The notes below the pieces were generated by a model, which saw only the letters and a program-made list of their open reading frames with translations, ran no database searches and had not been told where the DNA came from. This document shows positions 1-8,984 of a stretch of 64,000 nt of DNA, in pieces (the first letter of the stretch is position 1; each line of letters starts with the position of its first letter). Position numbers and translations under genes: made by a program. The DNA is taken from assembly GCF_004135205.1 (NCBI RefSeq), contig NZ_CP035490.1:3675501-3739500 (forward strand), written 5' to 3'. This DNA comes from Hahella sp. KA22 (lineage in GTDB: Bacteria > Pseudomonadota > Gammaproteobacteria > Pseudomonadales > Oleiphilaceae).

Positions 1-328
1 CCGTTTATGGAGGGGCTCCTCCTGATCGGCTTGGTATTTCAACTTTTCCGTCCACGCACCGCTCAATTCGTCGCTGGTTACGTGGATGGAGGTTTGGAGG
101 CTTGTGATACAACGGGCGTCCAATCCCGAATTCATCCAACGATTTTCCAGCGTACGGCGCCCAGGCCAGGGGCGCACATGGAAAGCCCGCCGCAAACCCG
201 GATGTTGCAGGCAATTGCAGGACCCGGCTCAGAGCGATATAACGCAGCAACGCCAAGCGTAAGGTAACGCGTTTGACCTGACAAACCAGTGTTCCAAGTC
301 AAGAAGTAATGGAAAGGAAGTTCGCAAT
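1..328. other. Leader region without a supported gene
   Basis: Two overlapping open frames of about 83-86 codons lie here on opposite strands, but neither has a convincing ribosome-binding site or a recognisable protein, and both look like chance frames. The last 60 bases hold the start region of the opine dehydrogenase gene, with the purine-rich stretch GGAAAGGAAG about 10 bases before its ATG. No clear Fur or Zur box was seen by eye. Confidence 0.5.
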
Positions 329-1471
329 ATGAATATCGTAATCATTGGCGGGGGCCAACAAGCCCACGCACTTCTGGGTATCTTCGCCTCACGAGGGCAG
401 GAAGTTTCGATGCTGACCCGGAAAGCCCAGGAGATAAACGAAAGACTGGGCGCCAATGGCCAGATTGTCGTATCCACCCCCTATGGAGAGGATCTGCACG
501 CCAAGCCGGTGCGGGTGACTGACAATCCTGCTGAAGTCATACCCCAGGCGGATATGATTTTTATCACCAATCCCGCTAACGATCGCCCCCGCGTTCTGGC
601 GCAAATCGCCAACCTGATTTCAGAAGACAAGGTCGTGCAGCTGTGCGCGATACCCGGTTGGGGCGCTTTCGACTGGATGGTGGATTATCACATCGGCCGA
701 CGCTCCAATGTCTATGCCTGGGGCATCAAGGATACGCCGGTGATGGCGTCCCACCTTGTGCCCGGGCAGAGCGTGAGCATTCTCGGGTTCAAGAAGGAGC
801 TGTTTTACGCTATTTCCAATCCGACCCATATCAAGGTGGAATTGGCCAGGAAGGCCCTGGAAAAGCTGTTCTACCAGCCGGCCAGTCGTGCGGAGCACTA
901 CATTGAACTGAGCGCCTGCGCGGGCAATCCGATCGAGCACTTGCCGATCCTGTATTCCCTGGTGGGTCCTTATTCACAGTGGGATGGCAGGCCCTTCGCG
1001 GAGCGACTGAGTTTTTATGAAGATCTCACCGAGTTAGCCGCTTATCTGATCAAGAAATGCGACGAAGAACAGCAGGCCATTCTGGCGGCGTTGAAAGAGG
1101 TCTATCGTTCCGATTTCCCGTTTGCGCTGCCGTTGCATGAAGACATTGTAAAAATATACGGCAGGCAGATCACCAATCCGCGCACGCTGTACTCCACCTT
1201 TCGCACCAACCCCGCGTACGCGGGCATCAAGATTCCCATGCTGACCTGTGAAGGCGGCTTTGAAGTCAATCGTCGTCACCGCATCTTCACCGAAGATGTG
1301 CCTTACGGCATGGACTTCTTCTTAGAGGCCGCCAGAAGGTTGAACGTCCATACCCCCATGCTCGCTGAAATTCGTGATTGGGCTTATGAATACTGCGGGG
1401 GCTTTGAAGACAATATCACGCGTTACTTCCCCTCGGGTTGGCCGCAACGTTCTATGGCGTTGGTGCGTTAA
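329..1471 (+). CDS. Opine dehydrogenase family protein (octopine/nopaline/staphylopine type)
   Basis: A 380-residue protein opening with a Rossmann nucleotide-binding motif (GGGQQAHAL, residues 7-15) and carrying the opine dehydrogenase helical domain: a GNPIEHLP segment near residue 208 and an EDVPYGMDF segment near residue 333. Enzymes of this family reductively condense the amino group of an amino acid with a 2-oxoacid using NAD(P)H. CntM in staphylopine and pseudopaline synthesis is a member. It is the first of four co-directional genes; the next one starts 19 bases after its stop. With a PLP decarboxylase, an SbnA-like enzyme and an EamA exporter behind it, the likely job is the closing reductive step of a small metal-chelating opine. 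No nicotianamine-synthase-like CntL gene is in the window. Family call is firm; substrate is unknown. Confidence 0.85.
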   Translation: MNIVIIGGGQQAHALLGIFASRGQEVSMLTRKAQEINERLGANGQIVVSTPYGEDLHAKPVRVTDNPAEVIPQADMIFITNPANDRPRVLAQIANLISEDKVVQLCAIPGWGAFDWMVDYHIGRRSNVYAWGIKDTPVMASHLVPGQSVSILGFKKELFYAISNPTHIKVELARKALEKLFYQPASRAEHYIELSACAGNPIEHLPILYSLVGPYSQWDGRPFAERLSFYEDLTELAAYLIKKCDEEQQAILAALKEVYRSDFPFALPLHEDIVKIYGRQITNPRTLYSTFRTNPAYAGIKIPMLTCEGGFEVNRRHRIFTEDVPYGMDFFLEAARRLNVHTPMLAEIRDWAYEYCGGFEDNITRYFPSGWPQRSMALVR

Positions 1472-1490
1472 CCAGGGGAGCCGGGAAGTA

Positions 1491-2876
1491 ATGGTGACTA
1501 TTAAATCATGCCGGCGGGACGGCGTGAGGGGAGAGGCTGCGCCATATCTGACGCCGTTGATTCATCCCCTGACGCAACATGTGCTGAACTCCGATCCTGT
1601 TCGTTTGAACGCGCTGATGGATGCGCACGGCTCGCCCGCGCATCTGATGTTTCCACAGATATTTGAAGAAAATCTCTACCGTTTTCGGCGGGTTTACGCC
1701 AACGCCGATATTCGCGGCGACGTGCTGTATGCGATGAAAGTCAATCGCTGCCACAGCTTTCTTAAGGCCGTCGCGATCAATGGCGCCGGAGCGGACGTCT
1801 CCAGCCTGTTTGAGCTGCAGGATGCGCTGGCGGCAGGCGTGGCGGGCGATAAGTGCTCGCTATCCGGAGCCTTCAAAAGCCCTGACTTTGTTGAACTGGG
1901 AATGAAGGCGGGGGCGATTGTCGCCATTGACTCCGCGGAAGAGTTCGAGGGGCTGCAGGAGTTACTGTTGGCGTCTCGCCAGGGCGATAAAACCCGTATC
2001 AAGCTGCGTTGGAACGGCGATGACGGCGCCAGTCGATTTGGTATGAACAGCGAGGCGCTCAGAACCCTGGCGCACACGCTGAAGCCGTTTCGGCATCGAC
2101 TGGAGCTGGAAGGCGTCGCCTTTCACCTGGGTGGCTATTCCATCCGTCAACGGGCGGAGGCGCTGGCGGTGTCCATTGAAATGATCCGCTACTTCCGTGA
2201 GCTGGGCTTTAGCGCCCATGGCGTCAACATAGGCGGCGGCTTTCCGACCCGCTACATCTCCCGGGGCGCCTGGGAAGCGTTCCAGGGGTACAACGGGCCT
2301 CATTACTATATGGATGGCCGGTCCCCAGACAACTTTTATCCCTATTGGTCCCCTCGCGTCAAAGAGGAGGCGCTGGAGGATATTGTGATGGCCTGCGGTA
2401 ATCGTGAGCGTCTGCGTCAAGAGAGCGTGGCGCTATATGTGGAACCGGGACGAGGCTTGGCGGATCAGGCCGGAGCGACCCTGTTTCGCGTTAAAGGCGT
2501 CAAGCGCCTGGAGGCGGGCAAGCATGTCATCGTTGTCGACGGTTTCAGCTTCAGCGCCTGTGAAACCTGGTTCCAATCAGAGTTTCTGGTAGACCCGATC
2601 GTGATTGGCGCAGGCCAGGGCGATGCTGGCGTCGCCTATATCGCAGGCGGTAGCTGCCTGGAGTCGGACGTGCTGACGAAGAGGTGGATTCCTTTCAAGA
2701 ATTTGCCGCAACCGGGAGACTGTCTGGCCTTTGTAAACACCGCCGGTTATCAGATGGACCTCATGGAGACCCGTTTTCACCGTGCGCCGACACCGCAAAA
2801 ACTTGCAGTAGTCGCAACCGACGCCCATGAAGGAGGGCATGGCGATTGGTCATGGCGATTGGATGAGTCGTTCTGA
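1491..2876 (+). CDS. Y4yA-family PLP-dependent decarboxylase (fold type III)
   Basis: A 461-residue protein of the alanine racemase-like/ornithine-diaminopimelate decarboxylase fold. The PLP lysine is K83 in YAMKVN, followed by a FHLGG strand, a glycine-rich phosphate loop (GGGFPTRY) and an EPGRGLAD segment. The overall pattern matches the Y4yA family named after a Rhizobium symbiotic-plasmid gene. ATG 1491 is chosen because it follows GGGAGCCGGGAAGTA and sits just after the previous stop; the open frame extends upstream into the dehydrogenase gene without a start signal. SbnH of staphyloferrin B synthesis is a fold-III decarboxylase acting on a carboxylated intermediate, so an equivalent role on a diaminopropionate-type intermediate is reasonable here. 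The canonical cysteine-aspartate site is seen only loosely (SACETWF), so substrate preference is open. Confidence 0.8.
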   Translation: MVTIKSCRRDGVRGEAAPYLTPLIHPLTQHVLNSDPVRLNALMDAHGSPAHLMFPQIFEENLYRFRRVYANADIRGDVLYAMKVNRCHSFLKAVAINGAGADVSSLFELQDALAAGVAGDKCSLSGAFKSPDFVELGMKAGAIVAIDSAEEFEGLQELLLASRQGDKTRIKLRWNGDDGASRFGMNSEALRTLAHTLKPFRHRLELEGVAFHLGGYSIRQRAEALAVSIEMIRYFRELGFSAHGVNIGGGFPTRYISRGAWEAFQGYNGPHYYMDGRSPDNFYPYWSPRVKEEALEDIVMACGNRERLRQESVALYVEPGRGLADQAGATLFRVKGVKRLEAGKHVIVVDGFSFSACETWFQSEFLVDPIVIGAGQGDAGVAYIAGGSCLESDVLTKRWIPFKNLPQPGDCLAFVNTAGYQMDLMETRFHRAPTPQKLAVVATDAHEGGHGDWSWRLDESF

Positions 2877-2931
2877 GCAGTTTCGCAATCAGGACTGGAA
2901 AGCACTGATATATAACGAATAAGGAATGAAC

Positions 2932-3996
2932 ATGATTAAAACAAAGGTGTCGGAATTAATCGGCGAAACCCCTCTACTGGAGCTGCCTTTACAGGATTGC
3001 TCCTGGAAACTGCTGCTGAAGCTGGAGAAGTTCAACCCCGGCATGAGCATGAAGGACCGCATGGCCCGCAGCATGATTGAAGCGGCGGTGCGTGAAGGCC
3101 GTTTGCAGCCGGGCGGCGTCATCGTGGAGTCGTCTTCCGGCAATACCGCGACGGGACTGGCCCTGCTGGCCGCGGAAATGGGCTTTCGCTTTATTGCTGT
3201 GATGGATCATCACGCCGCCGCTGAGAAAGTCATGGCGGTGAAGGCCTATGGAGGAGAAGTCCATATTGTCAAAGGCGATTACGCCGATGACGAAGTGGCG
3301 ACGGTGGAAAGAGAGCTGACGGCGGCGCGTCTGGCCAGCGAAATCGAGGGCGCCTGTTTTATGGACCAATCCAATAATCAGGCCAATCCAGGCGGCTATT
3401 CCAGCACTCTGGCTCATGAACTGATTCGCGACACAGGCGGCGTCATCGATGCGCTTGTGGCTTGCGTCGGCACTGGCGGCTCCATTACCGGCGTGGCCTC
3501 AGCGTTGAAGACGTATCGTTCCGATATACGCATTTTCGGCGTGGAGCCGGTGGGGTCAGTCGTGTTTCGCAAGGAAGGCGGACCTTATTACCAATCCGGC
3601 ACTGGCGTGCCGCCGGGGGATTCCATTGGCGCGGCGTTTCGCCGGGAACTGGTGGATTACGGCTATCAGGTGACGGACGCGGAGGCGTTTGAAACCTGTC
3701 GCTACCTGGCGCGTCAGCGCGGGTTATTGATTGGCGGTTCGGCGGGAGGCGCCGTGTATCAGAGCGTCAAAATCGCTCAAAACCTGAGCGGAAGCGGGAC
3801 CATGGTCTGCATTGTCTGTGACGGAGGGGAAAAATATCTGCCGACAATTTTCAATGATGAGTGGATGAGCGAAAGGGGGCTGTTCGAGCCGCGCGTGCAT
3901 CAGGAGTTAAACCGCTGGCTGAGGCCGGCCTTTTCCGGGCGGGTCAACAAGGCCCGGGCGGAGGCGGACGCCAGGGCGGCGAGCCTGTGTCTCTGA
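2932..3996 (+). CDS. SbnA-like cysteine synthase family enzyme (fold II PLP enzyme)
   Basis: A 354-residue fold-II PLP enzyme. The internal aldimine lysine is K41 in SMKDRMA, the substrate loop is SSSGNTATG, the phosphate-binding loop is GTGGSITG, and the C-terminal GGSAGGA supplies the residue facing the pyridine nitrogen. Cysteine synthase and cystathionine beta-synthase relatives replace the beta substituent of an activated serine. SbnA uses O-phosphoserine and glutamate in the 2,3-diaminopropionate route. ATG 2932 is preferred over ATG 2926 because AAGGA at 2921-2925 then lies 6 bases upstream, whereas the other start overlaps that site. Its position between a decarboxylase and an exporter argues against ordinary cysteine synthesis. 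The reaction itself is inferred. Confidence 0.8.
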   Translation: MIKTKVSELIGETPLLELPLQDCSWKLLLKLEKFNPGMSMKDRMARSMIEAAVREGRLQPGGVIVESSSGNTATGLALLAAEMGFRFIAVMDHHAAAEKVMAVKAYGGEVHIVKGDYADDEVATVERELTAARLASEIEGACFMDQSNNQANPGGYSSTLAHELIRDTGGVIDALVACVGTGGSITGVASALKTYRSDIRIFGVEPVGSVVFRKEGGPYYQSGTGVPPGDSIGAAFRRELVDYGYQVTDAEAFETCRYLARQRGLLIGGSAGGAVYQSVKIAQNLSGSGTMVCIVCDGGEKYLPTIFNDEWMSERGLFEPRVHQELNRWLRPAFSGRVNKARAEADARAASLCL

Positions 3997-4081
3997 CCCA
4001 GGCGTGACGCGATGCGGTTTCAGGCGTTTACAAGGGGGTGAACGCCGAGCGGTCAACCGTGAATAAAAAAGGGATACCAAA

Positions 4082-4990
4082 ATGGAAAACACACAAAATA
4101 GCAAAGCCATGACGTTTGTTTTTATCGCTGTCGTCGCAGGCACAGGGATGGATGCGTTCGTTAAACAGGTGGGGGAAGAAGTCGATACATGGCAGCTGCT
4201 GTTTCTAAGGTGGTGCTTCGCCGCGCTGCTTTTGATACCCATGGCGGTAAAAGAAGGCGCGGGCATCTTCGTCTGGAAGTCGCCAAAGGCGCATTTGATG
4301 CGTGGCGTGCTCAACTGCGTCGCCTCCTTTCTGCTGTTTTACTCTCTCGCTAACCTGCCGCTGGCGGTGGTGGTGACGATCTTCTTCGCTGAGCCTCTGT
4401 TTATCGTGCCGATTTCTGCGCTTTGGCTAAAAGAGAAAGTCGCGCCGGGGCATTGGCTGGCGACCCTCGTCGGCTTTATCGGCGTTTTGCTGATCGCCCG
4501 CCCCAGCGGCGACTTCACGCCTCTGGAAATCATTTATCCGTTCGCCGGCGCCCTGGGCTTCGCCCTGTTGCATATCGGCACGAAGAAATACGGCTCTGAG
4601 GAAAGCCCCATCAGCCTGATGTTCTGGCTGGCGATTCTGACGATTCTGATGTCGGGCCCCATGGCGGTGGCGGACTGGTCGCCGGTATCGCTGAAAGACT
4701 TTTCCTTTATCGGCCTGATCGCCGTGCTGGGCTCGGTGTACAGTTACTTCTGGATAGTCGGCCTGCGTATCGGCAGCGCCGCCATCGCCGCCCATATCAG
4801 TTATCTCTCTTTACCGTTGGCCTACCTGATCGGCTGGGCGTTCTTCGATGAAACGCCAGATATGTACACGATTCTGGGCAGCGGAGTGATCTTCCTGTCC
4901 GTGCTCATGGTGTCTGTAAAAAACGGCATGAAACTGCCAGTTCCACGGGCCCTGCGGCGGGGTAAAACCTACGACGCCAAAGCCTCCTGA
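4082..4990 (+). CDS. EamA/DMT-family transporter
   Basis: A 302-residue, very hydrophobic protein with about ten predicted membrane segments and the two EamA repeats of the drug/metabolite transporter superfamily (for example FFAEPLFIVPISALWLKEKV in the first half and SYLSLPLAYLIGWAFFDE in the second). It follows the SbnA-like gene by 85 bases on the same strand. In pseudopaline clusters the CntI exporter belongs to the same superfamily, so export of the product of the three upstream enzymes is the natural guess. The family is broad and sequence alone does not fix the substrate. The start is ATG 4082 behind AGGGATACCAAA. Confidence 0.85.
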   Translation: MENTQNSKAMTFVFIAVVAGTGMDAFVKQVGEEVDTWQLLFLRWCFAALLLIPMAVKEGAGIFVWKSPKAHLMRGVLNCVASFLLFYSLANLPLAVVVTIFFAEPLFIVPISALWLKEKVAPGHWLATLVGFIGVLLIARPSGDFTPLEIIYPFAGALGFALLHIGTKKYGSEESPISLMFWLAILTILMSGPMAVADWSPVSLKDFSFIGLIAVLGSVYSYFWIVGLRIGSAAIAAHISYLSLPLAYLIGWAFFDETPDMYTILGSGVIFLSVLMVSVKNGMKLPVPRALRRGKTYDAKAS

Positions 4991-4996
4991 CCGCGT

Positions 4997-5017
4997 CCCG
5001 GGTCTTGGCGGCCCGGG
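4997..5017 (+). terminator. GC-rich hairpin after the EamA gene
   Basis: CCCGGG at 4997-5002 can pair with CCCGGG at 5012-5017 across a 9-base loop, seven bases after the EamA stop. There is no immediate T run, so it may be a weak terminator or an mRNA-stabilising hairpin. Confidence 0.3.
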
Positions 5018-5085
5018 AAAACCAATGATTTTACTGATTTTTTTGACGATGACTGAGGAATGCGTCGCGCATTTTTTTTCAATGC

Positions 5086-5105
5086 TGACGTTTACGTCAA
5101 CGTCA
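5086..5105. promoter_or_regulatory. LiuR-like operator and promoter of the branched-chain dehydrogenase operon
   Basis: TGACGTTTACGTCA at 5086-5099 is a near-perfect palindrome and continues into a further ACGTCA. It resembles the ACGT-centred sites of MerR-type LiuR regulators that control branched-chain amino acid degradation in proteobacteria. A TATTAT -10-like element lies at 5114-5119, so the palindrome would cover the -35 side of the promoter. The regulator itself is not in this window. The site assignment rests on resemblance and on the function of the downstream operon. Confidence 0.5.
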
Positions 5106-5212
5106 CTAAAGTCTATTATCCTCAGGGTGGATTACCGTCTACAGTAGAAAGTGGAGCGGAGCCTTCAAAAGGGGCCCGCCTTGCCTCCGAACGTATCCAG
5201 GAAGAGGACCCT

Positions 5213-6400
5213 ATGAGTCAAACAACAAAAACAATAGAAGTTATTCATAAACCTGAATTCATTCAGGGAAATGAATTTAAGTTTCCCATCTTTCAGGTTC
5301 TGAAACAGGATGGCGCGACCTATAAAGGGGCTAAGCTGCCGGAGATGGATCAGGAAGAAGCCCTGAAGATCTACCGCACCATGGTGTTCACCCGCGTGCT
5401 GGATGAACGCATGCTGGCCGCCCAGCGTCAGGGGCGTCTCAGTTTTTACCTGCAGTCCACCGGTGAAGAAGGCACTGTTGTCGGCTTCGCTGCGGCGTTG
5501 GATGATCGGGACATGATCATGGCTCAATACCGGGAGCAGGGCGCTTTGGCCTATCGCGGATTCTCGGTGGATGAGTTCATGAACCAGCTGTTCGGCAACG
5601 AGCTGGATTATGGCAAGGGCCGGCAAATGCCGATTCACTACGGCTCCGCCAAACTCAATTACATGACGATTTCCTCGCCTCTGGCCACCCAGATTCCTCA
5701 GGCCGCCGGTTACGCCTACGGTCAGAAACTGGAAGGCAAGGGGCTTTGCACCGTAACCGTATTCGGCGAAGGCGCCGCCTCGGAAGGGGACTTTCACGCC
5801 GCGCTGAACATGGCCTCCGTGCATAAAGTGCCGGTTATTTTTCTATGCCGTAACAACGGCTACGCGATCTCCACTCCTTCCAGCGAACAGTTCGCCGCAG
5901 ACGGCATTGCGCCGCGGGCGTTAGGTTACAGCATGCGCGCCATCCGCGTAGACGGCAACGATATCCTGGCGGTGTATCTGGCGACCCAGGCCGCGCGCAA
6001 AATTGCAGTGGAAGAAAACGAACCTGTTTTGATCGAAGCCATGACCTACCGTCTGGCCGCCCACTCCTCCTCCGACGACCCATCCGGCTACCGCAGCAAG
6101 AAAGAAGAAGACGTTTGGCGCGCCAAAGACCCCATTGCGCGCATGCGCAACTGGATGATCAAGAAAAAGTGGTGGTCCGAGGACGAAGAAAAGCAGCTTC
6201 AGGACAGCATGCGCCAGGAAGTGCTGGACGCAATGAAGAACGCTGAGAAACGGCCGCCGCCGCCGGTGGAGTCGCTGGTGACGGACGTGTACGACGAAGT
6301 GACCCCGCAACTGCATGAACAATTAGAAAAACTCAAGATGCATGTCCGCAAGTACCCGGATGCGTATCCCAAGAGCGCGGGGAGAATGACGCATGGCTAA
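5213..6400 (+). CDS. bkdA1: Branched-chain 2-oxoacid dehydrogenase E1 alpha subunit
   Basis: A 395-residue thiamine-diphosphate enzyme subunit. With the E1 beta and E2 partners it decarboxylates the 2-oxoacids of leucine, isoleucine and valine and passes the acyl group to lipoyl-E2. The ThDP/Mg motif [11 protein letters not shown] followed by RNNGYAIST is present near residue 184. The loop [13 protein letters not shown] near residue 285 matches the phosphorylation loop of mitochondrial BCKDH E1 alpha (HHSTSDDSSAYR in human). Start ATG 5213 is chosen over an upstream in-frame start because it begins the conserved protein and follows GGAAGAGGACCCT. The last 8 bases overlap the beta-subunit gene, indicating translational coupling. 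Confidence 0.93.
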   Translation: MSQTTKTIEVIHKPEFIQGNEFKFPIFQVLKQDGATYKGAKLPEMDQEEALKIYRTMVFTRVLDERMLAAQRQGRLSFYLQSTGEEGTVVGFAAALDDRDMIMAQYREQGALAYRGFSVDEFMNQLFGNELDYGKGRQMPIHYGSAKLNYMTISSPLATQIPQAAGYAYGQKLEGKGLCTVTVFGEGAASEGDFHAALNMASVHKVPVIFLCRNNGYAISTPSSEQFAADGIAPRALGYSMRAIRVDGNDILAVYLATQAARKIAVEENEPVLIEAMTYRLAAHSSSDDPSGYRSKKEEDVWRAKDPIARMRNWMIKKKWWSEDEEKQLQDSMRQEVLDAMKNAEKRPPPPVESLVTDVYDEVTPQLHEQLEKLKMHVRKYPDAYPKSAGRMTHG

Positions 6401-7370
6401 GATGAACCTGTTACAGGCGATCAACAACGCCCTCGATATAGCGATGGCGGAAAATGAAAAAGTAATCTGTTTCGGCGAAGATGTTGGCGTTTTCGGCGGC
6501 GTTTTTCGCGCTACCAGCCATCTTCAAGAAAAGTACGGCCGCGCCCGCTGTTTTAATACGCCTTTGGTGGAGCAGGGCATTATTGGCTTCGCCAACGGAT
6601 TAGCGGCTCAAGGCCATGTGGCGGTGGCGGAAATTCAGTTTGCGGATTACATCTTTCCCGCTTTCGACCAGATCGTGAATGAATCCGCCAAATACCGTTA
6701 TCGCTCAGGGAACCTGTTCGATGTTGGCGGTCTGACCATCCGTACGCCCTACGGCGGCGGCATCTCAGGCGGACATTACCACTCGCAGTCGCCGGAAGCC
6801 TATTTCGCGCATACGCCGGGCCTGAAAATTGTGGTTCCGCGCAATCCCTATCAGGCGAAAGGGCTGCTGTTAAGCTCCATTCGCGACGCTAACCCAGTCG
6901 TGTTTTTTGAGCCCAAACGGATCTATCGCGCCTCTGTGGGTGAAGTGCCAGAGGAAGATTACGAATTGCCCCTTGGCAAGGCGGAAGTGCTGAAGGAAGG
7001 TACCGACATCACTCTGCTGGCCTGGGGCGCGCAGATGGAATACATCGAAAAAGCGGCGGAAATGGCGGAAAAAGACGGCATTTCCTGCGAAGTGATCGAT
7101 TTAAGAACCATTCTGCCCTGGGACATGGACACCGTTGTCAACTCGGTGTTGAAAACCGGACGTCTGGTCATCTCACACGAAGCGCCTTTGACCGGCGGGT
7201 TCGCCGGCGAAATCGCCGCCACGATCCAGGAGCGCTGCTTTCTCTATCTGGAATCGCCCATCGCCAGGGTGACCGGTTTGGACACGCCTTTCCCGCTGGT
7301 GCTGGAGAAAGAGTATCTACCGGATCATCTGAAGATCTACGAAGCGATTAAACAGAGTGTGAACTTCTAG
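6393..7370 (+). CDS. bkdA2: Branched-chain 2-oxoacid dehydrogenase E1 beta subunit
   Basis: A 325-residue transketolase-like subunit that completes the alpha2beta2 E1 component. Recognisable segments are [15 protein letters not shown] near residue 27, [36 protein letters not shown] and a C-terminal transketolase domain containing [16 protein letters not shown]. Length is typical of the family. It begins inside the end of the alpha gene (ATGGCTAA overlap) and its stop is 10 bases before the E2 start, with GGAGGGCGAAG as the E2 ribosome-binding site. This is a tight three-gene operon. Confidence 0.94.
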   Translation: MAKMNLLQAINNALDIAMAENEKVICFGEDVGVFGGVFRATSHLQEKYGRARCFNTPLVEQGIIGFANGLAAQGHVAVAEIQFADYIFPAFDQIVNESAKYRYRSGNLFDVGGLTIRTPYGGGISGGHYHSQSPEAYFAHTPGLKIVVPRNPYQAKGLLLSSIRDANPVVFFEPKRIYRASVGEVPEEDYELPLGKAEVLKEGTDITLLAWGAQMEYIEKAAEMAEKDGISCEVIDLRTILPWDMDTVVNSVLKTGRLVISHEAPLTGGFAGEIAATIQERCFLYLESPIARVTGLDTPFPLVLEKEYLPDHLKIYEAIKQSVNF

Positions 7371-7380
7371 GAGGGCGAAG

Positions 7381-8967
7381 ATGGTGACTGATTTTATTTT
7401 GCCCGACATTGGTGAGGGCATTGTTGAGTGTGAACTGGTCAAATGGCTGGTGCAGGAAGGGGACTTCGTACAGGAGGACCAGCCTGTGGCGGAAGTGATG
7501 ACCGACAAGGCGTTGGTGGAAATTCCCGCGCCTAATAGCGGCCGCGTCGCCAAGCTGTATTATCGTGAGGGCGACACCGCCAAGGTGCATTCCCCTCTGT
7601 TTGCGGTGGACATGACGGGCGCTTCTAAAGCGGCTAACGAAGAATCCGTTACCGTGGTGGCGGACAAACAAGCGGACAGCAAGCCAGCCCCGGAGAGCAA
7701 ACCCGCGCCGGCGCCTCAGCCTGCCGGAAAAAACGGGGATGATTTCATCCTGCCGGATATCGGCGAAGGCATTGTCGAGTGCGAGATCGTGGAATGGCGG
7801 GTGGCGGAAGGCGATCATGTGGAAGAAGACCAGCCTGTCGTCGATGTGATGACTGACAAGGCGGTGGTGGAGATTCCAGCGCCTCGCGCAGGTCGCATCG
7901 TAAAGCTGCACTACGGTAAGGGCGACATCGCGAAAGTGCATACGCCGCTTTTCTCTTTTGCAGCGGATGGCTCAGCTCCCGTTGCGACGCCGGCCAAAGT
8001 CAACGGCGACAACGCCCCCAAGGCAGCCTGTCTGGCGTCTTCTGCGCAGAAACCGGCGCAAGCTTCAGGTCGTGTCAAAGTTCCCGCCAGCCCGGCGGTG
8101 CGTCGCCTGGCCAGAGAGTTGTCTCTGGATCTGAATCGCGTGCCAGGCTCCGGCAAACATGGACGGGTGCTTAAAGAAGACATTCATAAGTATCAGAAAT
8201 CCTTGCAGGCAGACGCCGCGCCAGCGCAAAGCAAAGCACCAGAAACGCCCGCCAGAGTCGGCGAAGTGCGCGTGGAGCCGATTCGCGGTGTGCGCGCGGT
8301 CATGGCCAAACGCATGGTGGAAGCCGCTACGACCATTCCTCAGTTCACTTTTGGCGATGAAGTCGACGTCACCGCATTGCTGGCCCTGCGTGAGCAGCTA
8401 AAGCCGGAAGCGGAGAAAGCCGGCGTACGCCTGACGCTGATGCCTTTCATTATGAAAGCCATGGCGATGGCGGTGATGCAGCATCCCATCATGAACAGCC
8501 GGGTCAATGACGATTGCACGGAGATTCACTATCTGCCCCATTGCAACATCGGCATGGCGGTGGACTCCAAAGTCGGTTTGCTGGTGCCCAACGTCAAGCA
8601 TGTGGAAAGTCGCAGCATTCTCGACATCGCGCGGGAGGTGGAGCGGCTGACCAATGCGGCTCGTGACGGCTCGGTCCGTCAGGATGACCTCAAGGGCGGC
8701 ACCATCAGTATTTCCAATATTGGGGCGTTGGGCGGCACGTATGCGTCGCCGATCATCAACATGCCGGAAGTGGCGATTGTGGCGCTGGGCAAAACTCAGA
8801 CAGTGCCCAGGTTCGACAGCGAAGGCTCGGTGGTGGCGCGCTCGATCATGAATATCAGCTGGTCCGGCGATCATCGCATTATTGACGGCGGGACCATTGC
8901 CCGCTTCAGCAATATGTGGAAATCTTACCTGCAGGACCCGACCTCGATGTTGCTGCATCTGAGCTGA
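7381..8967 (+). CDS. bkdB: Branched-chain 2-oxoacid dehydrogenase E2 (dihydrolipoyl acyltransferase), two lipoyl domains
   Basis: A 528-residue acyltransferase core of the complex. Two lipoyl domains lie at about residues 3-76 and 121-195, each with the lipoyl-lysine motif MTDKA. A proline/alanine/lysine-rich linker separates them. The peripheral-subunit-binding domain spans about residues 238-275 (VPASPAVRRLARE, then HGRVLKEDI). The C-terminal catalytic domain ends with the DHRIIDGG motif near residue 500, containing the catalytic His and Asp. Many bacterial BCKDH E2 proteins have one lipoyl domain, so the duplication is a small peculiarity; the two domains are similar enough to suggest internal duplication. 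No E3 (lipoamide dehydrogenase) gene follows, so E3 must be supplied from elsewhere. Confidence 0.94.
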   Translation: MVTDFILPDIGEGIVECELVKWLVQEGDFVQEDQPVAEVMTDKALVEIPAPNSGRVAKLYYREGDTAKVHSPLFAVDMTGASKAANEESVTVVADKQADSKPAPESKPAPAPQPAGKNGDDFILPDIGEGIVECEIVEWRVAEGDHVEEDQPVVDVMTDKAVVEIPAPRAGRIVKLHYGKGDIAKVHTPLFSFAADGSAPVATPAKVNGDNAPKAACLASSAQKPAQASGRVKVPASPAVRRLARELSLDLNRVPGSGKHGRVLKEDIHKYQKSLQADAAPAQSKAPETPARVGEVRVEPIRGVRAVMAKRMVEAATTIPQFTFGDEVDVTALLALREQLKPEAEKAGVRLTLMPFIMKAMAMAVMQHPIMNSRVNDDCTEIHYLPHCNIGMAVDSKVGLLVPNVKHVESRSILDIAREVERLTNAARDGSVRQDDLKGGTISISNIGALGGTYASPIINMPEVAIVALGKTQTVPRFDSEGSVVARSIMNISWSGDHRIIDGGTIARFSNMWKSYLQDPTSMLLHLS

Positions 8968-8984
8968 TAACCCTGCGAGAGTGA

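Noticed and set aside
5060..5212. Upstream extension of the E1 alpha gene to 5060
   Set aside because: The added 51 residues cover the promoter and the ACGT palindrome and have no family similarity; ATG 5213 has a ribosome-binding site.
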